Below are positions 16,219 to 26,012 of a stretch of DNA of 64,000 bases, piece after piece; position 1 is the first letter of the stretch; each line of letters opens with the position of its first letter. Origin of the DNA: Streptomyces sp. H27-C3 (lineage in GTDB: Bacteria > Actinomycetota > Actinomycetes > Streptomycetales > Streptomycetaceae); contig NZ_JASITA010000003.1 of the NCBI RefSeq assembly GCF_030063415.1, forward strand, positions 151,600 to 215,599, in the 5' to 3' direction. The notes under the pieces are model-generated. The model was not told where the DNA came from and ran no database searches. It saw nothing but the letters and a program-made list of their open reading frames with translations. The position numbers and the translations under genes are program-made.

Positions 16219-16641
16219 CTAGTTGAGAAGAGTTCCTTGCAGTTCGGCGCGGAGGTCCGGGGTGAGGACACTGCCCGTCCGGTCGACCAGGAGAGCCATC
16301 TCGTAACCGACCAGGCCGATGTCGGCCTCGGGATGTGCGAGCACCGCCAGCGAGGAGCCGTCGGAGATCGACATGAGGAAAAGGAAACCGCGCTCCATCT
16401 CCACGACGGTCTGGTTGACCGCGCCGCCCTCGAAGATCCGGGAGGCCCCCGCGGTCAGCGAGGTCAGGCCGGAGGCCACGGCCGCCAGCTGGTCGGCGCG
16501 GTCGCGCGGGAACCCTTCGGACATCGCCAGAAGGAGTCCGTCGGCGGAGACCACGACCGTGTGGGACACCCCGGGGGTGTTGTCCACGAAGTTGGTGATC
16601 AACCAGTTCAGATTCTGCGCCGCCTGGCTCATCGGGCTCAC
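16219..16641 (-). CDS. cvnB2: Conservon roadblock/LC7 protein CvnB (copy 2)
   Basis: 140 aa with the roadblock/LC7 fold (NLNWLITNFVDNTPGVSHTVVVSADGLLLAMSEG, then GFLFLMSISDGSSLAVLA), expected to be the GTPase-activating partner of CvnD. GTG 16641 is preferred to the internal ATG at 16632 because AGGAG is correctly spaced for it and the other copy has TTG at the same position. It starts 1 nt after the cvnA2 stop, so translation is probably coupled. It is about 95% identical to copy 1. Confidence 0.92.
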   Translation of the reverse strand: MSPMSQAAQNLNWLITNFVDNTPGVSHTVVVSADGLLLAMSEGFPRDRADQLAAVASGLTSLTAGASRIFEGGAVNQTVVEMERGFLFLMSISDGSSLAVLAHPEADIGLVGYEMALLVDRTGSVLTPDLRAELQGTLLN

Positions 16642-16642
16642 A

Positions 16643-19600
16643 CTAACGCTCCTGGTTGTAGGTATTGCCGTGGCCACCGTGCTGATCGTAAGTGGCCGAT
16701 CCGTTCGTGTCCGTACCCGCGTTGCGTCCCTGCTGGACACCGCGCCGCAGGTTGCTCAACCTGCCGCGCACGTCCTCGGGGGCGCGGGAGACCTGGGGGC
16801 CGCCCTGCGAAGTCTGCTCCGCGGTGCCCTCGACCAGGTTGGCCTTGGGCACGCGCCGAGGAAGACCGGACGTCGTCACTCCACCCGCCTTGGGCTCGCG
16901 GAGCTTCTCCGCCCGCTGCCAGCGCTCGTCATTCGACGAGCGCCAGTCCTCGCTCTTGCCGTTGCTGTTGCCCCCGTCCAGCTGCGCGGGCTGCTGCTGC
17001 GCCGCGATCTGCTGCTGGGGCGGCTGCGCGGCGGCGGGGGGCTCTTCGGCGCTCTGTCCGGCGGACTGGCCCGTGGGCTGCCAGTGCTGCTGGCCACCGC
17101 GTCGAGGAAGGCCCGCCTGCGTCAGCTCGGGGCCTGCTGCCGGGGTGGGACCTGGCCGGTCGAATCCTACGCGCTCCGGGGCGTTCCCGGGAGCGCTGGG
17201 AGCAGATTCCGCTTGGCCGCCGAACTCCGGTTCGTACGGAGCCTGGTACGCGCCCTGATCCGGCCAGTTCTCCTGGTGGGAGGGGGTGTCGTAGGACTCC
17301 TCGTACGACGGCTGCGGGGTCTTGGGAGCCTGGTACTCGGCTTCCGGATAGGCCTGGTAGGACGCGTAGCCGTCGAATCCGCCCTGGTCGTACGCGGGCT
17401 GCTGCGGCTGCTGCGGCTGCTCGTACTGCTGATCGAGCCCGCCCTCGTAACCCTGCTGGGTCTCGTCGCGGAACAGCGGGCGGTCGCCCGAGGTCTGCGC
17501 CTCCAGCTGCGCGCGCCGCTCCTCGCGGATCAGCGAGCGGTTCACCGGGTCCAACTGCCGCGGGTCGTCCGGGGCGTCCGTCGCGTAGCGCGAGTCGTCG
17601 AAGCCCAGCTCGGCCGCGGTGAGCAGCGGCGCCGGCTCGAACTGCTGCTGCTCGGGAATGATCGAGGAGACCGTGAAGTTGTCCTGCGGCAGCGCCTCGC
17701 CACCGCCACCGTGGGTGATGGCGTCGGGAAGCATGACCAGCGAGGTGGTGCCGGCCTGCTCACCCGAGGGGCGCAGCTGGACCCGGACGCCGTGCCGGTC
17801 GGCCAGCCGGCCGACCACGAACAGGCCCATGCGCTGCGAGACGGCGGCGTCCACGGTCGGCGGGTTCGCCAGCTTGTGGTTGATGTCGGCGAAGTCCTCG
17901 GCGGTGAGGCCGATTCCCTTGTCGTGGATCTCGACCATCACCCGGCCGTCGGGCAGCCGGGTCGCGGTGACGCGGACCTTGGTCTGCGGCGACGAGAACG
18001 TGGTGGCGTTCTCCAGGAGCTCGGCCAGCAGGTGCACGAGGTCGGTCACGGCCTGGCCGTGGATCTCCGACTCGGGTACGCCGCTCAGCTCGACGCGCTC
18101 GTACGACTCCACCTCGGAGGATGCCGCACGCAGCACGTCGACGAGGGGGACCGGCTGGTTCCAGCGGCGGCCGGGCTCCTCGCCGGCGAGGACCAGCAGG
18201 TTCTCGCCGTTGCGGCGCATACGGGTCGCCAGGTGGTCCAGCTTGAACAGGTTCTCCAGCTGGTCCGGGTCGGCCTCGTTGTTCTCCAGGCCGGTGATCA
18301 GGGTCAGCTGGCCCTCGATGAGGGCCTGGTTGCGCCGGGACAGGTTGGTGAAGATGGCGTTGACGTTGCCCCGCAGCATGGCCTGCTCGGCGGCGAGCCG
18401 GACGGCCTCGCGGTGCACCTGGTCGAAGGCGCGGGCGACCTCGCCGATCTCGTCGCGGGACGTGATCGGGATCGGCTGCACGCGGGTGTCGACGCGGCCG
18501 GGCTCGGTGCGCGAGAGCTGGTCGACCAGCATCGGCAGTCGCTGCTCGGCGATACCGAAGGCGGCGGTGCGCAGCTGGCGCATCGAGCGGCTCATCTGGC
18601 GTGCCATGAGACCGGCCAGGATGAACGCGGCGAGCAGCGCGATGACGACGATCAGACCGTTGACGATGGCGTCGGTCTTGGCGTCCGACGAGATGTCGGC
18701 GGCCTCGGTCACCGCCTTGGTGAGCAGGTCGTTCTCGACCTCGGTGTACCCGTCGAACTTGGCGGTCGCCCCGGCCATCCACGCCTCGGGCGTGACGCCC
18801 TTGGCCTTCAGCGCCGCGGGACTCTGGCCCTGGCCGATCTGCTCGGCCATGCCGTCGAAGACGGAGCCGTTCTTGCTCGGCGGCGGCACGAACCGGACGC
18901 CCGCCTGGTCGGCCTGCTGCTTGGCGGCGGCGATCTTCTTCGCGCCGTCCTCGGCCTTGCCCGTCATGATCCGCACCAGCTTGGCGGTGTCCTCCTCGGT
19001 GCCACCCGAGCGGTACTCGCCGAGGGCGATCTGCTCCAGGTAGTTGTACGAGTTGAACGCGATCCGCTGCTGCGCGAGCTTGTCCGGGTCACCGCTCGGG
19101 CGCACCAGCAGGTGCGTGCCGATGGAGCGCTGGAGTGACTCGGCCGCCTTCGCCAGCTGGATGGCGTAAACCGTACGGCCGTAGCTGGTGATGTTGCCGG
19201 TGCCCAGACCGAGCTCGTTGGCGAACTCCATCAGGGAGTGCTGGACGGCGACGTAACCCTCTTCGGTCCGCACCGGGTCGAGGGCTTCGCTGTACGCGGC
19301 CTTGCGCAGGCCGGGAAGTTTGGGCTCTTCCTTCTGAAAGAGGCTGAGACGCCGCTCAAGGCCCTGGTTCGCGGGCAGGTCCCGGGTGACCTGCTTGAAG
19401 TTCTGTGCCGCTTCGTCGGTCAGCTTGTACGCGCCGGTGACCTCGGAGCTGGTGCGCTTGCCGTTGAGCAGCGGTGCGGCGGTGAGGTCACGCTCGTTGA
19501 GCAGCGCCTGGCCGTACTCGGAGGCGGCACGCACGACGAGCGCGGTCTTCTCGGCGTCCTGGGCCTCTCCCCAGGTGTCGATCGAGCCCTTGACCTGGAA

Positions 19601-19819
19601 GCCGCCCATCACGAGGCCGACCAGTACAGGAACGAGGAGGATCGCGTTCAGCTTGGTGGGTACGCGCCAGTTGCGCGGCGCGAAGCGGCTGGAGCTGCCG
19701 TTGCTCGGGGGCGGGGCGGCGGCTGCCGGCGGGGGCGCAGACGACGCCGCTGTGCGCTGCGGCGGGGTGAAGTTCCCGCGCGCCTGCTGCTCTGCGGAGC
19801 TCTGCTTGCTACGCCTCAC
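16643..19819 (-). CDS. cvnA2: Conservon sensor histidine kinase-like protein CvnA (copy 2)
   Basis: 1058 aa from GTG 19819. There is a basic Pro/Ala-rich N terminus and TM1 at about 57-76. A nitrate/nitrite-sensing (NIT)-type extracytoplasmic domain follows at about 80-370, then TM2 at about 375-397, HAMP, and a kinase-like core with FKLDHLATRMRRNGENLLVL, N box ELLENATTF and G1 EIHDKGIGL. A disordered Gln/Pro-rich tail of about 350 residues ends GNTYNQER. The protein is membrane-bound and heads the cvn2 operon. The sensed signal is unknown. Confidence 0.93.
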   Translation of the reverse strand: MRRSKQSSAEQQARGNFTPPQRTAASSAPPPAAAAPPPSNGSSSRFAPRNWRVPTKLNAILLVPVLVGLVMGGFQVKGSIDTWGEAQDAEKTALVVRAASEYGQALLNERDLTAAPLLNGKRTSSEVTGAYKLTDEAAQNFKQVTRDLPANQGLERRLSLFQKEEPKLPGLRKAAYSEALDPVRTEEGYVAVQHSLMEFANELGLGTGNITSYGRTVYAIQLAKAAESLQRSIGTHLLVRPSGDPDKLAQQRIAFNSYNYLEQIALGEYRSGGTEEDTAKLVRIMTGKAEDGAKKIAAAKQQADQAGVRFVPPPSKNGSVFDGMAEQIGQGQSPAALKAKGVTPEAWMAGATAKFDGYTEVENDLLTKAVTEAADISSDAKTDAIVNGLIVVIALLAAFILAGLMARQMSRSMRQLRTAAFGIAEQRLPMLVDQLSRTEPGRVDTRVQPIPITSRDEIGEVARAFDQVHREAVRLAAEQAMLRGNVNAIFTNLSRRNQALIEGQLTLITGLENNEADPDQLENLFKLDHLATRMRRNGENLLVLAGEEPGRRWNQPVPLVDVLRAASSEVESYERVELSGVPESEIHGQAVTDLVHLLAELLENATTFSSPQTKVRVTATRLPDGRVMVEIHDKGIGLTAEDFADINHKLANPPTVDAAVSQRMGLFVVGRLADRHGVRVQLRPSGEQAGTTSLVMLPDAITHGGGGEALPQDNFTVSSIIPEQQQFEPAPLLTAAELGFDDSRYATDAPDDPRQLDPVNRSLIREERRAQLEAQTSGDRPLFRDETQQGYEGGLDQQYEQPQQPQQPAYDQGGFDGYASYQAYPEAEYQAPKTPQPSYEESYDTPSHQENWPDQGAYQAPYEPEFGGQAESAPSAPGNAPERVGFDRPGPTPAAGPELTQAGLPRRGGQQHWQPTGQSAGQSAEEPPAAAQPPQQQIAAQQQPAQLDGGNSNGKSEDWRSSNDERWQRAEKLREPKAGGVTTSGLPRRVPKANLVEGTAEQTSQGGPQVSRAPEDVRGRLSNLRRGVQQGRNAGTDTNGSATYDQHGGHGNTYNQER

Positions 19820-20087
19820 TCGACCAACAACCTCTCGGCGTCGGCACCAACATTGTGCCGTTTATCGTTCAGGGCTTACTTACTCGGGAGTTCGACGAAT
19901 TCCAGCACGTGCAAGCACTGCGTTCCAAACAGCAGGAATCGGCCGTTCCGAGTGGTGTAAGCCTCAGATAAAACGGTCATAAAGAGCGAGCGCCGCCAAA
20001 TAGTGGGGCAGATGTGAACTCAGGGGTACCACGCGACCGCACAGGGTGGCAGTGGTGGGGTAATTCTCTGTCGAAACGTTATGAACA

Positions 20088-20125
20088 GGGGGGCGGAGAG
20101 TGTCGAAGGACACAGTCCGCCCCCC
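20088..20125 (-). terminator. Terminator of the cvn1 operon
   Basis: A perfect 10-bp outer stem (20088-20097 with 20116-20125) encloses an inner 5-bp GTGTC/GACAC hairpin, just downstream of cvnD1. The rest of the gap 19820-20157 should carry the cvn2 promoter; I see no ORF in it. Confidence 0.7.
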
Positions 20126-20157
20126 GTTCGACTACGACAACTGCCGTATGGCGCTTT

Positions 20158-20739
20158 CTACTTCAGTCGTGCCATCAATGCGTGCTCGACCAGCGTGATC
20201 AGCGCGCTCTTGGCGTCCGCGCGGTGGCGGGCGTCGGTGATGACGATCGGGGTGTCCGGGCCGATCTGCAGTGCTTCGCGCACCTCGTCCGGCTTGTAGG
20301 GCTGATGTCCGTCGAAGCCGTTGAGGGCGATGACGAACGGCAGTCCGCTGTTCTCGAAGTAGTCGACGGCCGGGAAACAGTCGGCGAGACGGCGGGTGTC
20401 CACCATCACCACGGCGCCGATGGCGCCGCGCACGAGGTCGTCCCACATGAACCAGAAGCGGTCCTGGCCCGGTGTACCGAAGAGGTAGAGGATCAGGTCC
20501 TGGTCAAGAGTGATACGACCGAAGTCCATGGCGACGGTGGTCGTCGTCTTGCCTCCGGTGTGGGTGAGGTCGTCGATGCCCGCCGAAGCGGACGTCATGA
20601 CGGCCTCGGTGCGCAGCGGGTTGATCTCGGAGACCGCCCCGACGAACGTGGTCTTGCCCACGCCGAAGCCGCCCGCCACCACGATCTTCGCAGAGGTGGT
20701 GGAGCGGGCCTCCCCGCTGCTAGAGCTTCCGAAGTCCAC
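20158..20739 (-). CDS. cvnD1: Conservon GTPase CvnD (copy 1)
   Basis: 193 aa, near-identical twin of the protein at 15020-15601 with the same P-loop (GGFGVGKTT), FGTPGQDRF and ALNGFDG motifs. The differences are scattered conservative changes such as LVDTRR to MVDTRR and ILTTD to IVITD. It overlaps cvnC1 by 20 nt, as in the other copy, and is followed by a terminator, so cvn1 and cvn2 appear to be separate transcription units. Confidence 0.93.
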   Translation of the reverse strand: MDFGSSSSGEARSTTSAKIVVAGGFGVGKTTFVGAVSEINPLRTEAVMTSASAGIDDLTHTGGKTTTTVAMDFGRITLDQDLILYLFGTPGQDRFWFMWDDLVRGAIGAVVMVDTRRLADCFPAVDYFENSGLPFVIALNGFDGHQPYKPDEVREALQIGPDTPIVITDARHRADAKSALITLVEHALMARLK

Positions 20740-21127
20740 TGAGCACCCTTTCGAGCAGTGTCACGTCCGGCGTGCCGCCGGCCTCTCCATTGCCCGGCTG
20801 GTGGATGGCCACCAGGCCGGCCTCCGCCAGGTCGGCGACGAGGATTCGCGCGACACCGAGCGGCATCGACAGCAGTGCCGACACCTCTGCCACCGACTTG
20901 ACCTCACGGCACAGGTGGCAGATGCGCTGGTGCTCGGGCAGGAGTGTGGAGAGGTGCGCCGGGTCGGCCGTCGTGCTGACCAGCGCCTCGATGGCGAGCT
21001 GGTAGCGGGGCCGGGTCCGGCCGCCGGTCATCGCATACGGACGTACCAGCGGCTGGTCGCCTTCACCGCCGTACGACGCGTCGAGGTGAACGCCGTACGG
21101 ATCGTGTGAGGCGGGTGGCGGGGTCAT
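20720..21127 (-). CDS. cvnC1: Conservon DUF742 protein CvnC (copy 1)
   Basis: 135 aa from ATG 21127, which has GGAGG 4 nt upstream; the ATG at 21142 would place this ribosome site inside the gene. The DUF742 core matches copy 2 almost residue for residue (LVRPYAMTGGRTRP, RICHLCREVKSVAEVSALL, LLERVLSGLRKL), but the N-terminal extension is short (about 25 residues) and unrelated in sequence. Confidence 0.92.
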   Translation of the reverse strand: MTPPPASHDPYGVHLDASYGGEGDQPLVRPYAMTGGRTRPRYQLAIEALVSTTADPAHLSTLLPEHQRICHLCREVKSVAEVSALLSMPLGVARILVADLAEAGLVAIHQPGNGEAGGTPDVTLLERVLSGLRKL

Positions 21128-21247
21128 GGATCCTCCGGGCATGACAGCAAGTTGGGGTTCGTGCTATCTGACGGGGCCGGTGGGGGGATGCTGCGCGGCC
21201 TGACGGTGATGTGTCTGGGCAAGGGCAATACCTGTGAGGTGCGCGGC

Positions 21248-21670
21248 CTAGTGGAGAAGGCTGCCCTGAAGCTCGGCACGGAGGTCCGGGGTGAGGACGC
21301 TCCCGGCCCGGTCGACAAGAAGAGCCATCTCGTAACCGACCAGACCGATGTCGCAGTCCGGGTGGGCGAGTACGGCCAGCGAGGAGCCGTCCGAGACGGA
21401 CATGAGGAAGAGGAAACCGCGCTCCATCTCCACGACGGTCTGGGTCACAGCGCCGCCCTCGAAGATCCGGGAAGCCCCCGCGGTCAGCGAGGTCAGGCCG
21501 GAGGCCACGGCCGCCAGCTGGTCGGCACGGTCACGCGGAAAACCTTCGGACATCGCCAGAAGGAGTCCATCGGCGGAGACCACGACCGTGTGGGACACCC
21601 CAGGGGTGTTGTCCACGAAGTTGGTGATCAACCAGTTCAGATTTTGCGCCGCCTGGCTCATCGGACTCAA
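21248..21670 (-). CDS. cvnB1: Conservon roadblock/LC7 protein CvnB (copy 1)
   Basis: 140 aa, roadblock/LC7 fold, about 95% identical to copy 2. TTG 21670 is taken as the start because AGGAG lies about 6 nt upstream and the twin gene has GTG at the same place; the alternative is ATG 21661. It abuts the cvnA1 stop codon. The 120-nt gap before cvnC1 has no ORF. Confidence 0.9.
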   Translation of the reverse strand: MSPMSQAAQNLNWLITNFVDNTPGVSHTVVVSADGLLLAMSEGFPRDRADQLAAVASGLTSLTAGASRIFEGGAVTQTVVEMERGFLFLMSVSDGSSLAVLAHPDCDIGLVGYEMALLVDRAGSVLTPDLRAELQGSLLH

Positions 21671-24600
21671 CTAATGCTCCTGCTGGTGAGAGGGGTCAAT
21701 GTTGAAGCTGCCAGTCGATGAGCCGTTGCCGTTGCCGGCCTGGCGACCCTGCTGGATACCCCGACGAAGATTGGTCAGCCGACCGCGTACGTCATCAGGC
21801 GCACGCGATACCTGCGGACCGGTCTGGTGGTTCTGCTGCTGCGCGGTACCGGGCACCAGATTGGCGCGCGGTACGCGACGCGGCAGACCCGAGGTGGTGA
21901 CACCGCCGGCTGCGGGCTTCTTGACCCGCTCGGCCTGCCGTACGAGTTCGTCGTTCGGCGAGGTGCGCCAGGAGGCGCCGTTGGTGGCGTTCGTACCGTT
22001 GGTGACGCTGTGGTTGGTACCGGTGGTGGTGCTGTTCGGGACGCCCGTTTCGCGCGACTGGGCGCGCTGCGGCATCGGCGGAGCGGGTGCCTGCTGCGCG
22101 GGCCGCGGGGCCTGCTGCTGAGGCTGCTGCGGTACGACGGGTGCCTGCGGGGCGTCCTGCTGCTCGCCCTGCGGACCCCGGAACCAGTTCGACTCAAGGC
22201 TGTCGAAGAGCGGTGTACGTCCGTCACCGGGAACGGCGGCGGGCGGCAGCTCGTGCTGCACGGGCTGCGGAGGCAGGCTCGCGGCGGGCGGACGCGGCAC
22301 CGTGTGATCGGTGTTCTCGCGACCGGGCCGCAGCGGGGCGACGGGGCCGAGGCCCTGGGGGCGGCCCTGGTTCTGGTCGTGACCCTGCCCTCGGTCCTGC
22401 TGACCGGGCCTGCCGTACGCACTCGCCGGGTCGGCCGGCTGCGGTGCGTCGAAGTCCGGCCGGGAGAACTGCGCGGTGGCGGCCGCGTCCTGGGCGCCGT
22501 ACTGCTGGGGGCGCTCGAACTGGCCGGTGCCGCCGTTGCCCTGCTGGCCGTTGCTTTGCTGGCCGTTGGCCTCGGGCCTCCTGAACTGACCGGTGTTCGA
22601 GGAGTCCTGCGGACCGTACTGCGGCTGGGGCCGCTCGAACTGGCCGGTGCCGCTGTTGCCCTGCGGTCCGTGCGCCTCGGGCCCGGCGAACTGATCGATG
22701 GACGAGGGGTCCACCGGACCGCGTACGTCGGACCGCTCGAAGAGGCCGCCCGACGGGGATCCGGCGGGGGAGGACGAGCCGGGCGGCGGGGCGTTGAAGT
22801 CCGGGCGCTGGAACTCGGCGGTGGCGCCGGGTCCCTGCCGGTCGTCCGCCCCGGGGCGGGTGTGCTGACCGGTGTTCTCCGCCTCTTCGTGGCCACGCGG
22901 CTGGTCGTTGCCCCAGCTGGTGGTCTGCGGACGCGACTGACGCGGCTGCTGCGGGACGGAGGAGCCGCCGCTGCCGCCGGGAAGCTCGGCGCGCGGGCCG
23001 CTGCGGGGCGGCAGCTGCTGCTGCGGACGGCCCTGGTCGGGCGCGGCCGGGCCGCCCTGCTGAAGGCCGTTCTGCCGCGCCTCGGGACGCTCCCGGTTGC
23101 CGCCGCTCTGCCTGCCGCCGCCGAAGGCGCTCGCGAGGCCGCCGTTCTGACTGCCCTGGCTGTGCCTGCCACCGGACTGACCGGGGCCGCCCTGCTGACC
23201 CTGAGCACCCTCGCGGCCGGGCAGCGCGGCCCGCGGACCGGAGCCCGCGACCTGACCGCGTCCCGCACTGGGACCGGCGCCGAGCCGGGGCGCGGGGGCG
23301 GAGCCGCCACCGAGTCCGGGCCGGGGCGGGGCGCCGACCGCGGCCTGGGCCGCCGCCTGACGGCCGCCGGGACCGCTCATCTGGGCCTGCGCGGGCGGAC
23401 CGGGCTTGCCCGGGACCTGCTTGCCGCCCTGGGCGACATCGACGGGGAGCATGACCAGCGCGGTCGTGCCGCCGGAGTCGGACGGGCGCAGCTGGATCCG
23501 GATGCCGTGTCGCAGGGACAGGCGGCCGACCACGAACAGGCCCATGCGCCGCGACACCGAGACATCCACGGTGGGCGGGGAGGCGAGCCGCTCGTTGATC
23601 GCCGCGAGGTCCTCGGGAGAGAGGCCGATACCGGTGTCGTGGACCTCGACCAGCACCCGCCCGTCCGGCAGCGCGTGGCCGGTGACCTTCACCTTGGTCT
23701 GCGGCGACGAGAACGACGTGGCGTTCTCCAGGAGCTCGGCGAGCAGGTGCACGAGGTCGTTGACCACGCGGCCCGCGACCTCGGTGGTCGGCACCCCGGT
23801 CAGCTCGATGCGCTCGTACTGCTCCACCTCGGAGGCGGCGGCACGCAGCACGTCGACCAGCGGGACGGGGCGGGTCCACCGGCGACCCGGCTCCTCGCCC
23901 GCGAGGACCAGGAGGTTTTCGCCGTTACGGCGCATGCGGGTCGCGAGGTGGTCGAGCTTGAAGAGTGAGGACAGCTGGTCCGGGTCGGCCTCGCGCGCCT
24001 CCAGCTCGGAGATGAGCGAGAGCTGGCGCTGGATGAGGCCCTGGCTGCGGCGCGAGAGGTTGGTGAACATCGCGTTGACGTTGCCTCGCAGCAGCGCCTG
24101 CTCGGCGGCCAGTCGGACCGCCTCGCGGTGCACGTCGTCGAAGGCCGCGGCCACCTGGCCGATCTCGTCCCTGGAGTGCACACCGACGGACTCCACGGAC
24201 GTGTCGACGTCCTGCGGGTCGGCCTCGGAGAGCTGCCTGACGAGCTCGGGCAGACGTTCCTGGGCGACGGTGGTGGCCGTGTCCTGGAGCCGGCGCAGCG
24301 AGCGGATCATGGAGCGGGCCACGACGAACGCGCCGACGAGCGAGACGCCGAGAACGAGCAGGATCAGCGCACCGTTGATGATCGCGTCCTGCTGCGAGTC
24401 CTCGCGCAGCTGGCGGGCCTTCTGCTCCATCTCGTTGAGCAGCGTGGCCTCGATGGTCTTCATCGACTGGATCTTGTTGGAGTCCTGGTCGGTCCAGTCC
24501 ATGTACGAGCGGCGCTGCGGCTGGCTCTCCAGACCGGTCGGCGTCGCGAGCACGCGCTGGGCGTACTTGTCGGCGGCCGTGATCTCCGGGTTACCGGTGT

Positions 24601-25549
24601 CCAGCGGGGCGGTGAGCTCTTCTGCGTTGCCCGCGTAGACCTGGTTGAAGGACTTGCGCGCGGCGTTCTCGCTCTCCATCGCCGACTTGGCGAAGAGACG
24701 GTCGCTCTCCTCCAGGTTGCCCTTGTCCTTCTTGTTGGGTGGCAGGGCGGCGGCGATGATCGCGCGCTGGATGGAGGCGAACTCCTTGGCCGATGAGAAG
24801 GCCGACAGCGCGCGCGTGCGCTTGATCATCTCGGGGTTGGAGGTGGCCTGCGCCATGTCCTGCGAGAGGCTCAGCAGCGAGTTGATCAGCTGGCTGTAGT
24901 TGTTGACCGTCTGCGAGGTGGTGGCGTTGTCCTGGTAGGCGCTCTCACGGATCTGCCGGATCGAGCTGAGCCGCCCGGCGATCTCCAGGAGGCTGCCCCG
25001 GATGCTCTGGAGGCTCTCGTCGTTGCCCGCGTCGATGTTCTGGGTGCCGACGAGGAAGGCGTCCTTGGCCCGGTCGGTCTTCTCGCGCGGACCCTTGACC
25101 TTGAAGTCGGCGGGGCTGGTGCCGTTGGAGAGCGGGCCGGCCGACCTGTCGCGCTCCTCCTGGAGCGCGGCGGCGAGTTCCGTCGCCTGCTTGGTCATCT
25201 CGGTCAGCAGCTGCATGTGCTCCAGCTGCTCCATGTCGTTCATGGACTCGTTGATACGGACCCCGCCGAGCGTGGTCGCTGCGACCACGGGCAGAGCCAG
25301 CAGGGACACCAGACGGGTGCTGATGCGCCAGTTGCGCAGGGCTATTCGTGAGCCCGTGGAAGTGGGGTCCTTGACCTTCTTGCCGGTCGCCGGCTCACCG
25401 CCGCCCTGATTCCCGGAACGCGCGCCGCCGTCGCCAACCGAAGCCGGTCCCTGATTCTGGGCGTGCTGGGGTGAGGATCCGCGGTCGTTCCCGCCGCGCG
25501 GCTCCTGCTCCGCCGCAGCGCTGCCATCCCTCTTGAAACGTCCCTGCAC
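21671..25549 (-). CDS. cvnA1: Conservon sensor histidine kinase-like protein CvnA (copy 1) with very long disordered tail
   Basis: 1292 aa if GTG 25549 (MQGRFKRDG) is the start; an in-frame ATG lies at 25741 but the extra 64 codons look unlike the family. Layout: basic N terminus, TM1 (LVSLLALPVVAATTLGGVRI), NIT-type sensor region, TM2 (NGALILLVLGVSLVGAFVVA), HAMP, and a kinase-like core (FKLDHLATRMRRN, N box ELLENATSF, G1 VHDTGIGL). A Gln/Gly/Pro-rich tail of more than 500 residues carries repeated TGQFERP-type units. The core is similar to CvnA2; sensor and tail are not. Confidence 0.9.
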   Translation of the reverse strand: MQGRFKRDGSAAAEQEPRGGNDRGSSPQHAQNQGPASVGDGGARSGNQGGGEPATGKKVKDPTSTGSRIALRNWRISTRLVSLLALPVVAATTLGGVRINESMNDMEQLEHMQLLTEMTKQATELAAALQEERDRSAGPLSNGTSPADFKVKGPREKTDRAKDAFLVGTQNIDAGNDESLQSIRGSLLEIAGRLSSIRQIRESAYQDNATTSQTVNNYSQLINSLLSLSQDMAQATSNPEMIKRTRALSAFSSAKEFASIQRAIIAAALPPNKKDKGNLEESDRLFAKSAMESENAARKSFNQVYAGNAEELTAPLDTGNPEITAADKYAQRVLATPTGLESQPQRRSYMDWTDQDSNKIQSMKTIEATLLNEMEQKARQLREDSQQDAIINGALILLVLGVSLVGAFVVARSMIRSLRRLQDTATTVAQERLPELVRQLSEADPQDVDTSVESVGVHSRDEIGQVAAAFDDVHREAVRLAAEQALLRGNVNAMFTNLSRRSQGLIQRQLSLISELEAREADPDQLSSLFKLDHLATRMRRNGENLLVLAGEEPGRRWTRPVPLVDVLRAAASEVEQYERIELTGVPTTEVAGRVVNDLVHLLAELLENATSFSSPQTKVKVTGHALPDGRVLVEVHDTGIGLSPEDLAAINERLASPPTVDVSVSRRMGLFVVGRLSLRHGIRIQLRPSDSGGTTALVMLPVDVAQGGKQVPGKPGPPAQAQMSGPGGRQAAAQAAVGAPPRPGLGGGSAPAPRLGAGPSAGRGQVAGSGPRAALPGREGAQGQQGGPGQSGGRHSQGSQNGGLASAFGGGRQSGGNRERPEARQNGLQQGGPAAPDQGRPQQQLPPRSGPRAELPGGSGGSSVPQQPRQSRPQTTSWGNDQPRGHEEAENTGQHTRPGADDRQGPGATAEFQRPDFNAPPPGSSSPAGSPSGGLFERSDVRGPVDPSSIDQFAGPEAHGPQGNSGTGQFERPQPQYGPQDSSNTGQFRRPEANGQQSNGQQGNGGTGQFERPQQYGAQDAAATAQFSRPDFDAPQPADPASAYGRPGQQDRGQGHDQNQGRPQGLGPVAPLRPGRENTDHTVPRPPAASLPPQPVQHELPPAAVPGDGRTPLFDSLESNWFRGPQGEQQDAPQAPVVPQQPQQQAPRPAQQAPAPPMPQRAQSRETGVPNSTTTGTNHSVTNGTNATNGASWRTSPNDELVRQAERVKKPAAGGVTTSGLPRRVPRANLVPGTAQQQNHQTGPQVSRAPDDVRGRLTNLRRGIQQGRQAGNGNGSSTGSFNIDPSHQQEH

Positions 25550-26012
25550 TAGCGTCGCAACCTCTGGACCAGGCGTTCCTCCGCGTGAACGGCGAAACGG
25601 TGTCGAGTCGTGGGGTACTGAACAACCCCATGGGTGGTCGTGAGTGACCGGCGCTTCTTCCCCTTCTCGCCGCCACTCGGCGCTGCGTTGCGCCCTGCGC
25701 GCCGGTTTGAAGTCTCGCGGCGGTCCGTGGAATTCCAGCACAGTGCAGGATCTCCAACAAGGCCCGCGTGTCGTGCTGTGACCTGGGTGACACGGTGTGA
25801 GTGCCGAGTAACCAGACGTAGAAAGAGTTCATGGAGAAAAGGGGTGTAACGGTACGAGTCCCTTAGGGGGAGGGGGTGTCTGGGTCGAGATGATCAGGAG
25901 CAGAATGAAGCCTTCAGTGGGGGAATGTCCGCTTCCTTCCGCACTCTCGTCTGACCGAAATGGTCGATATGCTGGTCATCTCGTGAGCAAACTCACACGT
26001 AGATCTCTGAAG

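Noticed and set aside
16319..19138. 939-codon plus-strand ORF across cvnA2 and cvnB2
   Set aside because: Antisense shadow; no domain is recognisable, while the minus strand encodes complete conservon proteins with coupled starts.
21827..23968. 713-codon plus-strand ORF opposite cvnA1
   Set aside because: Leu/Gly/Arg-rich translation of the reverse of a Gln/Pro-rich tail; no ribosome site or domain.
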